Below, piece by piece: positions 8,123 to 16,413 of a stretch of DNA of 64,000 bases. Source of the DNA: Mucilaginibacter gossypii (lineage in GTDB: Bacteria; Bacteroidota; Bacteroidia; Sphingobacteriales; Sphingobacteriaceae); NCBI RefSeq assembly GCF_900100945.1, contig NZ_FNCG01000003.1:582715-646714 (forward strand), given 5' to 3'. A model generated the notes under the pieces. It was not told the origin of the DNA. It saw only the letters and a program-made list of their open reading frames with translations, and did not search any database. The position numbers and the translations under genes are program-made. Position 1 is the first letter of the stretch; the number at the start of each line of letters is the position of its first letter.

Positions 8123-10426
8123 ATGTATAAAAAGGTTTCTTTAGTACTGCTCGCCGTGCTTGCAGTGTACACCTCCACTGCAAATGCGCAGGATGCTGAT
8201 CCAAACCTGGGCATTATCCCCGCACCTGTTTCATTGAAAAAAGCTTCCGGTCAATTTATTTTGAGCCAGGAAACCACGATCCAGGCGGATACGCCCTCAA
8301 ACAAAGCAGTAGTATTTTTTGAAGATTATCTTGCCAATAACCAGGCATACAACAAACCAATTGTTGTAAAAGGCAGCAAAAGCAACAACGTTATAACCCT
8401 TACTGCTGCCGGTACTGATGGTTTACCTGCCGAAGGTTACCGTTTAACTATTACTCCGCAACAAGTGATTGTTGCAGGTAAAGGAGCCGGGCTTTTTTAT
8501 GGAGTGCAAACACTGCTCCAGCTAATGCCCGTAGAGCATTCGGCTACCATAAAGCTGCCTGCCGTGCAAATTGAAGATTACCCACGCTTTGGTTATAGGG
8601 GCGCGATGCTTGATGTTGGTCGCCACTTTTTTGGGGTGGAAATGGTTAAGAAATATATCGACCTCTTGGCCGCTTATAAACTGAATACCTTTCACTGGCA
8701 CCTTACTGAAGATCAGGGCTGGCGGATTGAAATAAAGAAATACCCTAAGCTTACCCAAATAAGCAGTATGCGTGCACAAACGCTTATAGGTGGTTATCAC
8801 GACCGTACGCCACAACAATTTGATGGGACACCGTACGGCGGCTTTTATACACAAGATCAAATACGCCAGGTAGTAAAGTATGCATCAGACAGGTTTGTTA
8901 CCATAGTGCCTGAAATTGAAATGCCGGGGCACTCTAAAGCTGCGCTTGCTGCTTATCCCAAGTTAAGCTGTGACCCGTCAAAAACGTATCAACCTGCCGA
9001 AACGTGGGGCGTATTTAACGATATTTACTGCCCTAATGAAAATACCTTTGCCTTTTTACAGGACGTTTTAACAGAAGTGATGGCGCTTTTCCCGAGTAAA
9101 TACATCCACATTGGCGGTGACGAAGCCCCGAAAGATGCATGGAAAAGCTCGCCATTTTGCCAGCAGCTAATTAAAAAATTGAAACTGAAAGACGAGCACG
9201 CACTGCAAAGCTATTTTATACAACGCATTGAAAAGTTTTTAAACTCAAAAGGTCGCAGCATCATTGGCTGGGACGAGATCTTAGAAGGCGGCCTTGCTCC
9301 TAATGCTACCGTTATGAGCTGGCGCGGCGAGGAAGGCGGAACAGCAGCAGCGCAGCAAAAACACGATGTGATCATGACGCCAGGAAGCAACGGTTTATAC
9401 ATTGACCATGGCCAGGGTAGGCCAAGCCAGGAACCTTTAAGCATCGGTGGCAACGAACCGCTTTCAAAAATCTACAGCTATAACCCCACTCCTGCTGTAT
9501 TAACGCCTGATGAGCAAAAATACATTAAAGGTGTGCAGGCCAATTTGTGGACGGAATATGTGGCCACAGATGCCAAAGTGGAATTTATGCTGCTGCCGAG
9601 GTTGCTTGCATTATCAGAAATTGCCTGGTCGCCATTGGCTAATAAAAATTATGTTGATTTTGCTGATACACGCTTACCTGGTCATTTGGCATGGCTGGAT
9701 AAAAATGGTTTTGATTACCACGTGCCAACAGCTATAGGTGCAAAAGATACAGTGATGATAGGAAGCAAGTTAAATGCTGTATTGAAACCATCTGTTGAAG
9801 GTGCAAAAGTTCATTATACTATTGACGGTTATACCCCACGCGAAACAGACTTGATTTATACTACCCCACTTAATTTGGATATACCCGCCGATCAATATCG
9901 CGAACTACAGACTATTGTGATCACTCCTTCGGGCAAACGGAGCAATGTTACCCGTACATTGGTTTATAATAAAGCGCCAATGGCAGCCGTTACTTATACA
10001 GGTACAGCATCGGGACTAAAGTATCAGGTTTTTCCTGGTCTTTACAGCAGTACAAACCAACTTGGCGTTATGCCTGCCGACAGCGGCGTAACCAAAACCT
10101 TTAATACGACTGATCTGCGAAAAAATAAAGGTAAATATGGTGTGATTTATACAGGATTTATTAATATTGAAACCGATGGCGTTTATGGCTTTGCAACGTC
10201 ATCTGCAGGTGGTTCGGTTTTGTTAATTGATGACCAACCGGTAGTTGATAATGATGGAAAACACACCATGAATGAACAAATGGGAGCTGCGCCGTTATTA
10301 AAAGGCTACCATAAGGTAACGGTAAAATATTTTGACCAGGGAGTTGGCCCTGTATCGTTAAAAGTGTTTATTACTGCGCCTGGTAAAGCAAAAGCCGAGC
10401 TAACACCAGATACATTATACAACTAA
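8123..10426 (+). CDS. Beta-N-acetylhexosaminidase (GH20) with C-terminal PA14-like domain
   Basis: A secreted glycoside hydrolase of 767 residues that removes terminal N-acetylglucosamine or N-acetylgalactosamine. It has a signal peptide (about 1-22, ending NAQ), a GH20b N-terminal domain (about 28-150), the catalytic barrel from RFGYRGAMLDVGRHF at 155 onward, and the catalytic pair Asp333-Glu334 in HIGGDEAPKDAW. A chitobiase C-terminal-like beta domain lies near 550-625 (KVHYTIDGYTPRETD), and a PA14-like carbohydrate-binding domain near 630-767 (YTGFINIETDGVYGFATSS...). The substrate could be chitin oligomers, host glycans or cell-wall fragments. A lipoprotein gene follows 16 bases later. 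Confidence 0.93.
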   Translation: MYKKVSLVLLAVLAVYTSTANAQDADPNLGIIPAPVSLKKASGQFILSQETTIQADTPSNKAVVFFEDYLANNQAYNKPIVVKGSKSNNVITLTAAGTDGLPAEGYRLTITPQQVIVAGKGAGLFYGVQTLLQLMPVEHSATIKLPAVQIEDYPRFGYRGAMLDVGRHFFGVEMVKKYIDLLAAYKLNTFHWHLTEDQGWRIEIKKYPKLTQISSMRAQTLIGGYHDRTPQQFDGTPYGGFYTQDQIRQVVKYASDRFVTIVPEIEMPGHSKAALAAYPKLSCDPSKTYQPAETWGVFNDIYCPNENTFAFLQDVLTEVMALFPSKYIHIGGDEAPKDAWKSSPFCQQLIKKLKLKDEHALQSYFIQRIEKFLNSKGRSIIGWDEILEGGLAPNATVMSWRGEEGGTAAAQQKHDVIMTPGSNGLYIDHGQGRPSQEPLSIGGNEPLSKIYSYNPTPAVLTPDEQKYIKGVQANLWTEYVATDAKVEFMLLPRLLALSEIAWSPLANKNYVDFADTRLPGHLAWLDKNGFDYHVPTAIGAKDTVMIGSKLNAVLKPSVEGAKVHYTIDGYTPRETDLIYTTPLNLDIPADQYRELQTIVITPSGKRSNVTRTLVYNKAPMAAVTYTGTASGLKYQVFPGLYSSTNQLGVMPADSGVTKTFNTTDLRKNKGKYGVIYTGFINIETDGVYGFATSSAGGSVLLIDDQPVVDNDGKHTMNEQMGAAPLLKGYHKVTVKYFDQGVGPVSLKVFITAPGKAKAELTPDTLYN

Positions 10427-10442
10427 GTTGAACCCAAAAAAT

Positions 10443-11186
10443 ATGACTAACAGGTTTTACCTTTTTGCGCTTGCGATAAGTGCATTAATGGCTGGATGCG
10501 GCGGGCAGGAAACAAAAAAGCCTGCCGCTCCTACGGCACCTAAAAAGCCGGAATTGATGGCGCCTTTCAGGTTTCACAAACTGATAGAGGTGTCTCCGGG
10601 CCAAAGCTATGACATTTTGAGCTGGGGGCGCGGCGCCGAAGAGGCCGGTTCGTTCATGATATTACATTCAGATTCGTCGGCTATAAAATACACTACGACA
10701 ACCGGCGATTTGGATGGGGCTATTATTGACGTTTACAATTCGGATATGGATGTGGATGGCAATCCTGAAATCCTGATACAGGCTAAATCGAAAGATACAA
10801 CCAATTACACGTCAATTTACGCCTTTGAGTTTAACGACAATAATAGTAAGGCCAATAAGCTGGATTTTCCGAAGCTGACCAGCTCGCAGCGCAAAGGTTA
10901 CCGTGGTAATGATAATTTCTATATTAAGGAAGGTAAGCTGATGCGGGAGTTCTCGATATTTAACGGAACCGGCAAAGATGCCAAACCATCAGGAGCAAAA
11001 CGCCAATTGGAGTATGGTTTACGGGGTAATGAATTTACCGTTAAGCAGTTGAGCAAAGATTCGACAGATGTAAAGCAACCGGACAATCAGCCTGCTAAAA
11101 CTGATGAGAAAAAATCTTCGGATAAACAAAGCTCATCTTCTTCTTCAAAATCGTCTAAGAAAAAACATAAAAGACATAGAGGATAA
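10443..11186 (+). CDS. Lipoprotein resembling PliI-type lysozyme inhibitors
   Basis: This 247-residue protein has a lipoprotein signal peptide with lipobox LMAGC and lipidation Cys19. The middle part reads like the PliI (periplasmic inhibitor of i-type lysozyme) fold: a DVDGNPEILIQAKS element, an aromatic strand, GYRGNDNFYIKEGKLMREFSIF and a PSGAKRQLEYGL end. This resemblance is from memory of the family and needs a profile search. The C-terminal 40 residues are a Ser/Lys/His-rich tail (KKKHKRHRG). The ATG at 10443 is chosen over a TTG at 10428. It lies 16 bases after the GH20 gene and is probably cotranscribed with it. Confidence 0.75.
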   Translation: MTNRFYLFALAISALMAGCGGQETKKPAAPTAPKKPELMAPFRFHKLIEVSPGQSYDILSWGRGAEEAGSFMILHSDSSAIKYTTTTGDLDGAIIDVYNSDMDVDGNPEILIQAKSKDTTNYTSIYAFEFNDNNSKANKLDFPKLTSSQRKGYRGNDNFYIKEGKLMREFSIFNGTGKDAKPSGAKRQLEYGLRGNEFTVKQLSKDSTDVKQPDNQPAKTDEKKSSDKQSSSSSSKSSKKKHKRHRG

Positions 11187-11234
11187 TTTAGTTTGCGTTA
11201 CAAACGAGCGCAAGGCGAAACAAGTCAAAACATT

Positions 11235-11272
11235 AAAAGCGCCGTGATGAGCAGTTCATCATGGCGCTTTTT
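11235..11272. terminator. Bidirectional terminator between convergent genes
   Basis: AAAAGCGCCGTGATGA pairs with TCATCATGGCGCTTTT (one G-T pair) around a 5-base loop, with A and T runs on both sides. It separates the lipoprotein gene (plus) from the carboxylase gene (minus). Confidence 0.88.
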
Positions 11273-11273
11273 A

Positions 11274-11302
11274 CTAATCTCTAACCTCCAGCCTCTAATC
11301 AC
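11274..11302 (-). repeat. Dispersed 29-base intergenic repeat, copy 2
   Basis: Inverted, 25/29-identical counterpart of 7806-7834. It lies between a terminator and the stop of the carboxylase gene. Confidence 0.6.
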
Positions 11303-11307
11303 TAAAA

Positions 11308-12936
11308 TCACGTCTGTATCACCCCTACATTAAAAGCCTTTTCTATTGGTGCGTGATTAGCGGCTTCAATCCCCATTGATATTACTTTACGGGTTTCAAG
11401 CGGATCGATGATCCCGTCCACCCAAAGCCGGGCAGCGGCATAATATGGAGTTGTTTGAGAATTATATTTATCTGTTATCTGTTTCAACAATTCGGCTTCT
11501 TTTGCAGCATCTATCTCTTCGCCTTTAGCTTTGAGACTTGCTTCCTGGATCTGCAACAAGGTTTTGGCTGCTTGTCCGCCGCCCATTACCGCAATTTTGG
11601 CCGACGGCCAGGCGTAGATCAATCGTGGATCGTAGGCTTTGCCACACATGGCATAGTTTCCTGCTCCGTAGCTATTACCTACAACTATGGTGAATTTAGG
11701 TACAACGGAATTTGCTACTGCGTTCACCATTTTTGCTCCGTCTTTGATTATTCCCCCTTGCTCCGACCGGCTGCCTACCATAAAACCGGTAACATCCTGT
11801 AAAAACACCAGCGGAATTTTCTTTTGATTACAATTCATGATAAAACGGGTAGCCTTATCTGCCGAATCGGAATAGATTACCCCACCAAACTGCATTTCGC
11901 CTTTTTTTGATTTGATCACCTTGCGCTGATTAGCTACAATCCCTACGGCCCATCCGTCAATACGGCCTAAGCTGCAAATGATAGATTGTCCGTAGCCATC
12001 TTTATAGGGTTCAAATTCTGAGTTATCCAACAAACGGAGAAGAATCTCCTTCATATCATAGGCTTTTTCCCGGTTATCGGGCAGTATTCCATAAATTTCT
12101 TTTTCACTGAGTTTTGGAGCTGAGGGCTGGATCCTGTCGAAACCGGCTTTGGTATAATCGCCCGTCATACTCATGATATTGCGGATGGAATCAAGAGCGG
12201 CTTGATCATTAGGCTGTTTATAATCGGTAACGCCTGAAATTTCGCAATGAGTAGTGGCACCGCCAAGTGTTTCATTATCCACATCCTCGCCAATGGCCGA
12301 TTTTACCAGATATGACCCCGCCAGGAAAACTGAACCCGTGCCTTCCACGATCATGGCCTCATCGCTCATGATAGGCAAATATGCACCTCCTGCCACGCAT
12401 GAACCCATAATGGCGGCGATCTGGATAATTCCCATACTGCTCATGATAGCATTATTGCGAAAAATGCGGCCAAAGTGTTCTTTATCCGGAAAGATCTCGT
12501 CCTGCAAAGGCAGATAAACTCCTGCCGAATCGACGAGGTAAATGATAGGTAACTTGTTTTCGATGGCTATTTCCTGGGCACGGAGGTTCTTTTTTGCTGT
12601 TATCGGGAACCAGGCCCCTGCTTTTACCGTGGCGTCATTAGCCACAACAACACATTGCCTACCGGATATATATCCGATACCGCAGATAACTCCTCCGGAT
12701 GGGCAGCCGCCATGTTCAGTATACATGCCGTCGGCCACAAAAGCGCCGATCTCCAGCCATGGTTTATCTTTATCAATGAGGTAAGCCACCCGCTCGCGGG
12801 CCAGCATTTTTCCTTTTTCTTTTTGTTTGGCTGCGGCTTTTTCACCACCGCCCTGATGTACTTTGTTAAGCCGGGTGTTTAGCTCATAAACAAGCTGCTT
12901 ATTAATATCTTCATTTTTATTGAATTCGATATTCAT
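11308..12936 (-). CDS. Acyl-CoA carboxylase carboxyltransferase (methylcrotonyl-CoA carboxylase beta type)
   Basis: A 542-residue biotin-dependent carboxyltransferase subunit that moves CO2 from carboxybiotin to an acyl-CoA. Two crotonase-like halves are visible: an acyl-CoA-binding half with GGCPSGGVICGIGYISG and GSCVAGGAYLPIMSDE, and a carboxybiotin-binding half with QDVTGFMVGSRSEQGGIIKDGAKMV and GNSYGAGNYAMCGKAYDPR. Length and the FGRIFRNNAIMSS segment fit the methylcrotonyl-CoA (leucine breakdown) or geranyl-CoA type better than the propionyl-CoA type. No biotin carboxylase or biotin carrier gene is nearby. A 12-bp inverted repeat ends 6 bases before the ATG. Confidence 0.87.
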   Translation of the reverse strand: MNIEFNKNEDINKQLVYELNTRLNKVHQGGGEKAAAKQKEKGKMLARERVAYLIDKDKPWLEIGAFVADGMYTEHGGCPSGGVICGIGYISGRQCVVVANDATVKAGAWFPITAKKNLRAQEIAIENKLPIIYLVDSAGVYLPLQDEIFPDKEHFGRIFRNNAIMSSMGIIQIAAIMGSCVAGGAYLPIMSDEAMIVEGTGSVFLAGSYLVKSAIGEDVDNETLGGATTHCEISGVTDYKQPNDQAALDSIRNIMSMTGDYTKAGFDRIQPSAPKLSEKEIYGILPDNREKAYDMKEILLRLLDNSEFEPYKDGYGQSIICSLGRIDGWAVGIVANQRKVIKSKKGEMQFGGVIYSDSADKATRFIMNCNQKKIPLVFLQDVTGFMVGSRSEQGGIIKDGAKMVNAVANSVVPKFTIVVGNSYGAGNYAMCGKAYDPRLIYAWPSAKIAVMGGGQAAKTLLQIQEASLKAKGEEIDAAKEAELLKQITDKYNSQTTPYYAAARLWVDGIIDPLETRKVISMGIEAANHAPIEKAFNVGVIQT

Positions 12937-12942
12937 AATTGG

Positions 12943-12984
12943 TTTTAGATAGGACAGGTAATTTAGAAAATTTCCTATCTAAAA
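12943..12984. promoter_or_regulatory. 12-bp perfect inverted repeat before the carboxylase start codon
   Basis: TTTTAGATAGGA (12943-12954) and TCCTATCTAAAA (12973-12984) are exact reverse complements separated by 18 bases. The near arm ends 6 bases from the ATG at 12936, so it could be an operator for a dimeric repressor or a stem-loop over the ribosome-binding region. Confidence 0.6.
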
Positions 12985-13083
12985 AAGGAAATTGCAAACG
13001 GTTTTGTTTCAAAGAGGTGCAACCTTACCAGTTTGCCGTAAAAAGTTCGCATCAGGTCGTTTAATCAGCCAACTAAATCTTTC

Positions 13084-13126
13084 TACACATCAAGACTTTG
13101 ACTCAGAACTCCAGACTTAAGACTTA
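13084..13126. repeat. Dispersed repeat abutting the LOG-family stop codon
   Basis: A GACTTAAGACTTAC-type stretch reaches the TAA of the gene at 13124. Related pieces (ACTTAAGA, TTGACTCA, GACTTAC) recur at 19813-19855, again at a gene 3' end. Confidence 0.45.
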
Positions 13127-13708
13127 CGTAAGGTTTCTATCCTTAAACCATACATCATCTGGTTTGGCGTTGAAATTATCCATCAGGTTTACCAGCTCTA
13201 TCGGATCGCCTGAGGTAAGAATCAGTTCGCGATTGGTTGGCTTCAGAAAACGTTGTTCAACCATTACATCCATTTGTTTAAGTAACAGATCGTAAAAGCC
13301 GTTGACGTTGAGCAAGCCGATAGGATGGTTATGCAAACCCAACTGCAGCCAGGTTAGCACCTCAAAAAACTCCTCAAGAGTGCCCCATCCGCCCGGAAGC
13401 GTAATGATGCCTTCACTAAGATCGTTCATCATTTGTTTACGCTGATGCATATTTTCTACAATGTGCAACTCGGTTAAACCTGTATGTCCTACTTCTTTAT
13501 CCATCAAAAACTGCGGGATTATACCGATAGCTTTACCTCCCCTGCTTAACACAGCATCGGCCATCAAACCCATAACGCCAACTTTACCGCCGCCAAACAC
13601 AAGTGTAATGTTACGGCTTACCATAACCTCTGCCAATAATTCGATGGCTTGTTTTAATGCAGGATCGCCATTGAAATTGGCACCGCAGAATACACAGATA
13701 GATTTCAT
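13124..13708 (-). CDS. LOG family protein (TIGR00730, nucleotide 5'-monophosphate phosphoribohydrolase type)
   Basis: A 194-residue Rossmann-fold protein. It shows the family signatures CVFCGA near the N-terminus, VFGGGKVGVMG at 37-47, the RKQMM segment at 90-94 and the PGGWGTLEE motif at 105-113. Characterised members release the base from a nucleoside monophosphate, in plants to activate cytokinin; older annotations call them lysine decarboxylases, which is misleading. The ATG at 13708 is chosen because the fold starts there; an upstream in-frame start at 13723 adds only five residues. The gene stands alone. Confidence 0.88.
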   Translation of the reverse strand: MKSICVFCGANFNGDPALKQAIELLAEVMVSRNITLVFGGGKVGVMGLMADAVLSRGGKAIGIIPQFLMDKEVGHTGLTELHIVENMHQRKQMMNDLSEGIITLPGGWGTLEEFFEVLTWLQLGLHNHPIGLLNVNGFYDLLLKQMDVMVEQRFLKPTNRELILTSGDPIELVNLMDNFNAKPDDVWFKDRNLT

Positions 13709-13805
13709 GCTCAATGATAGCAAAATTTGTTCAATGGCCTATTAAGGTTTTGTTACCTGTTGATTGTATGTAATCCAATATTTATATATTTAGAAAAATT
13801 ATCAC

Positions 13806-14585
13806 ATGAAAAAACCTATCTTAACCATTATCACGTTTTTTATTGTTGCAGTGCAGGCATTCGCACAAAACATCACAACTCCTAATGTTGAGCAAAAAGA
13901 CGATCAATCAACAATCATCAAAAAAATAGAAACCAATAGTCAGTATACTATTGTGACCTTTGAAAACTATGCCTACCAGGATAATGCGTGGCTACAGCTC
14001 AATAAAGAGATCTTTATTCAAACTGATTTAAGCAACGCACATTATGAGTATGTTAAGTCGGAAAACATAGCCATGGTACCCAATAAAAATGTATTAAAAA
14101 AGGCTGGTGATAAGCTTGAGTTTAAGGTATATTTTAAAAAAATACCTTCTGCTGCAAAATCCATTGACATCATAGAGCATGCCGGGTTAAGCAGGTCGGG
14201 AATTAACTATTTTAATTTTTATAATGTTAGTTTAACTGAGCAAGCTGCTGCAACCAAGCATGTCAAGGTAACCGATGTTGTATTGCTTCCGCCACCACCT
14301 GTAGCCACGGATACAGCCTCAACAGGACTATTTAATGGAAGCCCCTCTAATGACATGCAAAACGCGATGAATTCTATGGGACCGATGTACGCATCGATGG
14401 CAAAATCAGTGCTTGACGCTCAACTCGCTTACTTTAAGCAGCCCGGCAAAATAGCCGAAATAGCTAAATTAAATAAAGATTATTTTGATGCACTTGTTAA
14501 AGTGGGGTTCAATTACGAACAGGCGTTAAAGATCATCACCGCGAACGGTTTAATTTCAAAATCATCATCAGTGACCGGCCAATAG
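13806..14585 (+). CDS. Secreted hypothetical protein
   Basis: A 259-residue protein with a clear signal peptide (MKKPILTIITFFIVAVQAFAQN, about 1-21). The mature part begins with predicted beta strands (QYTIVTFENYAYQDNAWLQLNKEIFIQTD and an LEFKVYFKKIPSAAKSIDIIEHAG stretch), followed by a Pro-rich linker (LLPPPPVATD) and a helical C-terminal part. I do not recognise the family. It is flanked upstream by the divergent LOG gene and downstream by a strong terminator, so it is probably transcribed alone. Confidence 0.75.
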   Translation: MKKPILTIITFFIVAVQAFAQNITTPNVEQKDDQSTIIKKIETNSQYTIVTFENYAYQDNAWLQLNKEIFIQTDLSNAHYEYVKSENIAMVPNKNVLKKAGDKLEFKVYFKKIPSAAKSIDIIEHAGLSRSGINYFNFYNVSLTEQAAATKHVKVTDVVLLPPPPVATDTASTGLFNGSPSNDMQNAMNSMGPMYASMAKSVLDAQLAYFKQPGKIAEIAKLNKDYFDALVKVGFNYEQALKIITANGLISKSSSVTGQ

Positions 14586-14604
14586 GTTATTATCAAAAAC
14601 AAAA

Positions 14605-14638
14605 GCGGCTGAAAGATAGAGGATCTTTCAGCCGCCTT
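14605..14638. terminator. Bidirectional terminator between convergent genes
   Basis: GCGGCTGAAAGAT (14605-14617) pairs perfectly with ATCTTTCAGCCGC (14623-14635) around a 5-base loop, with AAAA before it and TTATTTT after it. It separates the secreted protein gene from guaB. Confidence 0.88.
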
Positions 14639-14662
14639 ATTTTATGCAGTTTATATTAAGAA

Positions 14663-16135
14663 TTACCTGCTTGTATAGTTAGGCGCTTCTTTAGTGATAG
14701 TAATATCATGCGGATGACTTTCGCGCATACCAGCAGCGGTGATCCTCACAAATTTGGCACGTTGGAGGTCTTCGATATTGGCAGCACCGCAATAGTGCAT
14801 GCCGGCACGTAAACCACCGATGTACTGGAAAATCACTTCGGCCATGCTGCCTTTAAACGGCACCCGACCAACAATTCCTTCCGGTACCAGTTTTGTAACC
14901 ACATCGGTTTCATCCTGAAAATAGCGGTCTTTTGAGCCTTTGGCCATCGCCTCAACCGAACCCATACCACGGTATGATTTAAATTTACGGCCTTCATAGA
15001 TAATAGTTTCGCCGGGCGACTCTTCAACACCTGCAAATAATGAACCTGCCATGATTGAGCTTGCACCGGCGGCAATAGCTTTAACGATATCTCCGGTTTG
15101 TTTAATACCGCCATCGGCAATTACCGGAACGCCACGGCCTTCAAGTGCCTTGGCGCACTCATATACCGCGTATAACTGTGGTACACCCACACCTGCAATG
15201 ATACGGGTTGTACAAATCGAGCCTGGGCCAATACCTACTTTAACCGCATCAGCCCCGGCATCAGCCAGTGCGATAGCAGCATCGCCCGTTGCAATGTTAC
15301 CGGCAATTACCTGCAGGTTAGCATAGAGTTTTTTAACTGCCTTAACCATATCAATAACTCCTTTTGAATGGCCATGAGCTGTATCAACCGTAATTACGTC
15401 AACACCGGCATTAACCAGGGCGGTTACCCGGTCAATGTTATCGGCGGCTACACCAACGGCTGCACCAACACGTAAACGACCGTATTCGTCTTTACAAGCG
15501 TTCGGGAAGTTTTTAACTTTCTGAATATCTTTATAAGTAATGAGGCCCACCAGTTTCCCATCTTTATTCACAACCGGTAGTTTCTCAATTTTATTGCTTT
15601 GCAGTATGTTAGCAGCATCCACAAGGGTGGTACCTGCAGGTGCGGTGATCAGGTTGGTTTTGGTCATTACTTCGCTCACGGGAACGCTCATATCTTTTTG
15701 GAAGCGAAGATCACGATTGGTGATAATGCCTTTCAGATTATGATCTGCATCGATAACCGGGATACCACCAATGCTAAATTCCCTCATGATCTGGAAAGCA
15801 TCTGCAAGCAGGGCGTCTTCCAGTAAAGTTACCGGGTCTTGGATCATACCGCTTTCTGAGCGTTTAACCTTGCGTACCTCGTCGGCCTGTGCCTGTATGG
15901 TCATGTTTTTGTGTAACATACCTATACCACCTGCCTGCGCAATGGCTATAGCCAGCTCAGCCTCGGTAACCGTATCCATGGCGGCCGAGATAATAGGAAT
16001 GTTTAACCGGATGCTTTTAGTTAAGTAAGTGCCGGTATTCACTTCGCGTGGTAAAACTTCTGAATAAGCCGGGAGTAGTAAAACGTCGTCGTAAGTTAAT
16101 CCTTCGGCAACAAATTTTGATGGGTCTAACTGCAT
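14663..16135 (-). CDS. guaB: IMP dehydrogenase
   Basis: A cytoplasmic enzyme of 490 residues that oxidises IMP to XMP with NAD+, the committed step of GTP synthesis. The TIM barrel starts with [16 protein letters not shown]. Two CBS domains lie at about 95-205 ([18 protein letters not shown]..., [11 protein letters not shown]...). The catalytic loop GPGSICTTR has Cys308, followed by GGI(K)xxGDI and the YRGMGS phosphate-binding and flap segments. Length is typical. It is convergent with the secreted protein gene, and a repeat-rich interval lies upstream. Confidence 0.97.
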   Translation of the reverse strand: MQLDPSKFVAEGLTYDDVLLLPAYSEVLPREVNTGTYLTKSIRLNIPIISAAMDTVTEAELAIAIAQAGGIGMLHKNMTIQAQADEVRKVKRSESGMIQDPVTLLEDALLADAFQIMREFSIGGIPVIDADHNLKGIITNRDLRFQKDMSVPVSEVMTKTNLITAPAGTTLVDAANILQSNKIEKLPVVNKDGKLVGLITYKDIQKVKNFPNACKDEYGRLRVGAAVGVAADNIDRVTALVNAGVDVITVDTAHGHSKGVIDMVKAVKKLYANLQVIAGNIATGDAAIALADAGADAVKVGIGPGSICTTRIIAGVGVPQLYAVYECAKALEGRGVPVIADGGIKQTGDIVKAIAAGASSIMAGSLFAGVEESPGETIIYEGRKFKSYRGMGSVEAMAKGSKDRYFQDETDVVTKLVPEGIVGRVPFKGSMAEVIFQYIGGLRAGMHYCGAANIEDLQRAKFVRITAAGMRESHPHDITITKEAPNYTSR

Positions 16136-16189
16136 AGCAAATAATTATTTTGGAGTTATTATTTGCCGGGCAAAGGTAATAAAATATTT

Positions 16190-16411
16190 CGGAATTCGGA
16201 ATTTCGCTTTTCTATTTATTTAAAATTGCCTTAAGATGATAATTCGGGATTGGCATTTTGAATGTTCGATTTCGGATTTATTTTATTTTTACTACTCAAA
16301 TCCATTCAAGAATTTGGGAGTCTCGCTTTCTGATTCGCCGTTAAACAAATCAAAAAGCGAATTTCCGAATCAAAGTAATCCGAAATCGAACATCCCAATT
16401 CCGAAATCAAA
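16190..16411. repeat. Nested inverted-repeat element upstream of guaB
   Basis: Two inverted pairs are nested. ATGTTCGATTTCGGATT (16262-16278) is the exact reverse complement of 16377-16393. ATTCGGAATTTCGCTTTT (16194-16211) matches the reverse complement of 16353-16370 with one mismatch. Variants of GATTTCGGATT recur through the interval. No coding frame is convincing. It sits between guaB and a peptidase gene. Confidence 0.65.
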
Positions 16412-16413
16412 AA

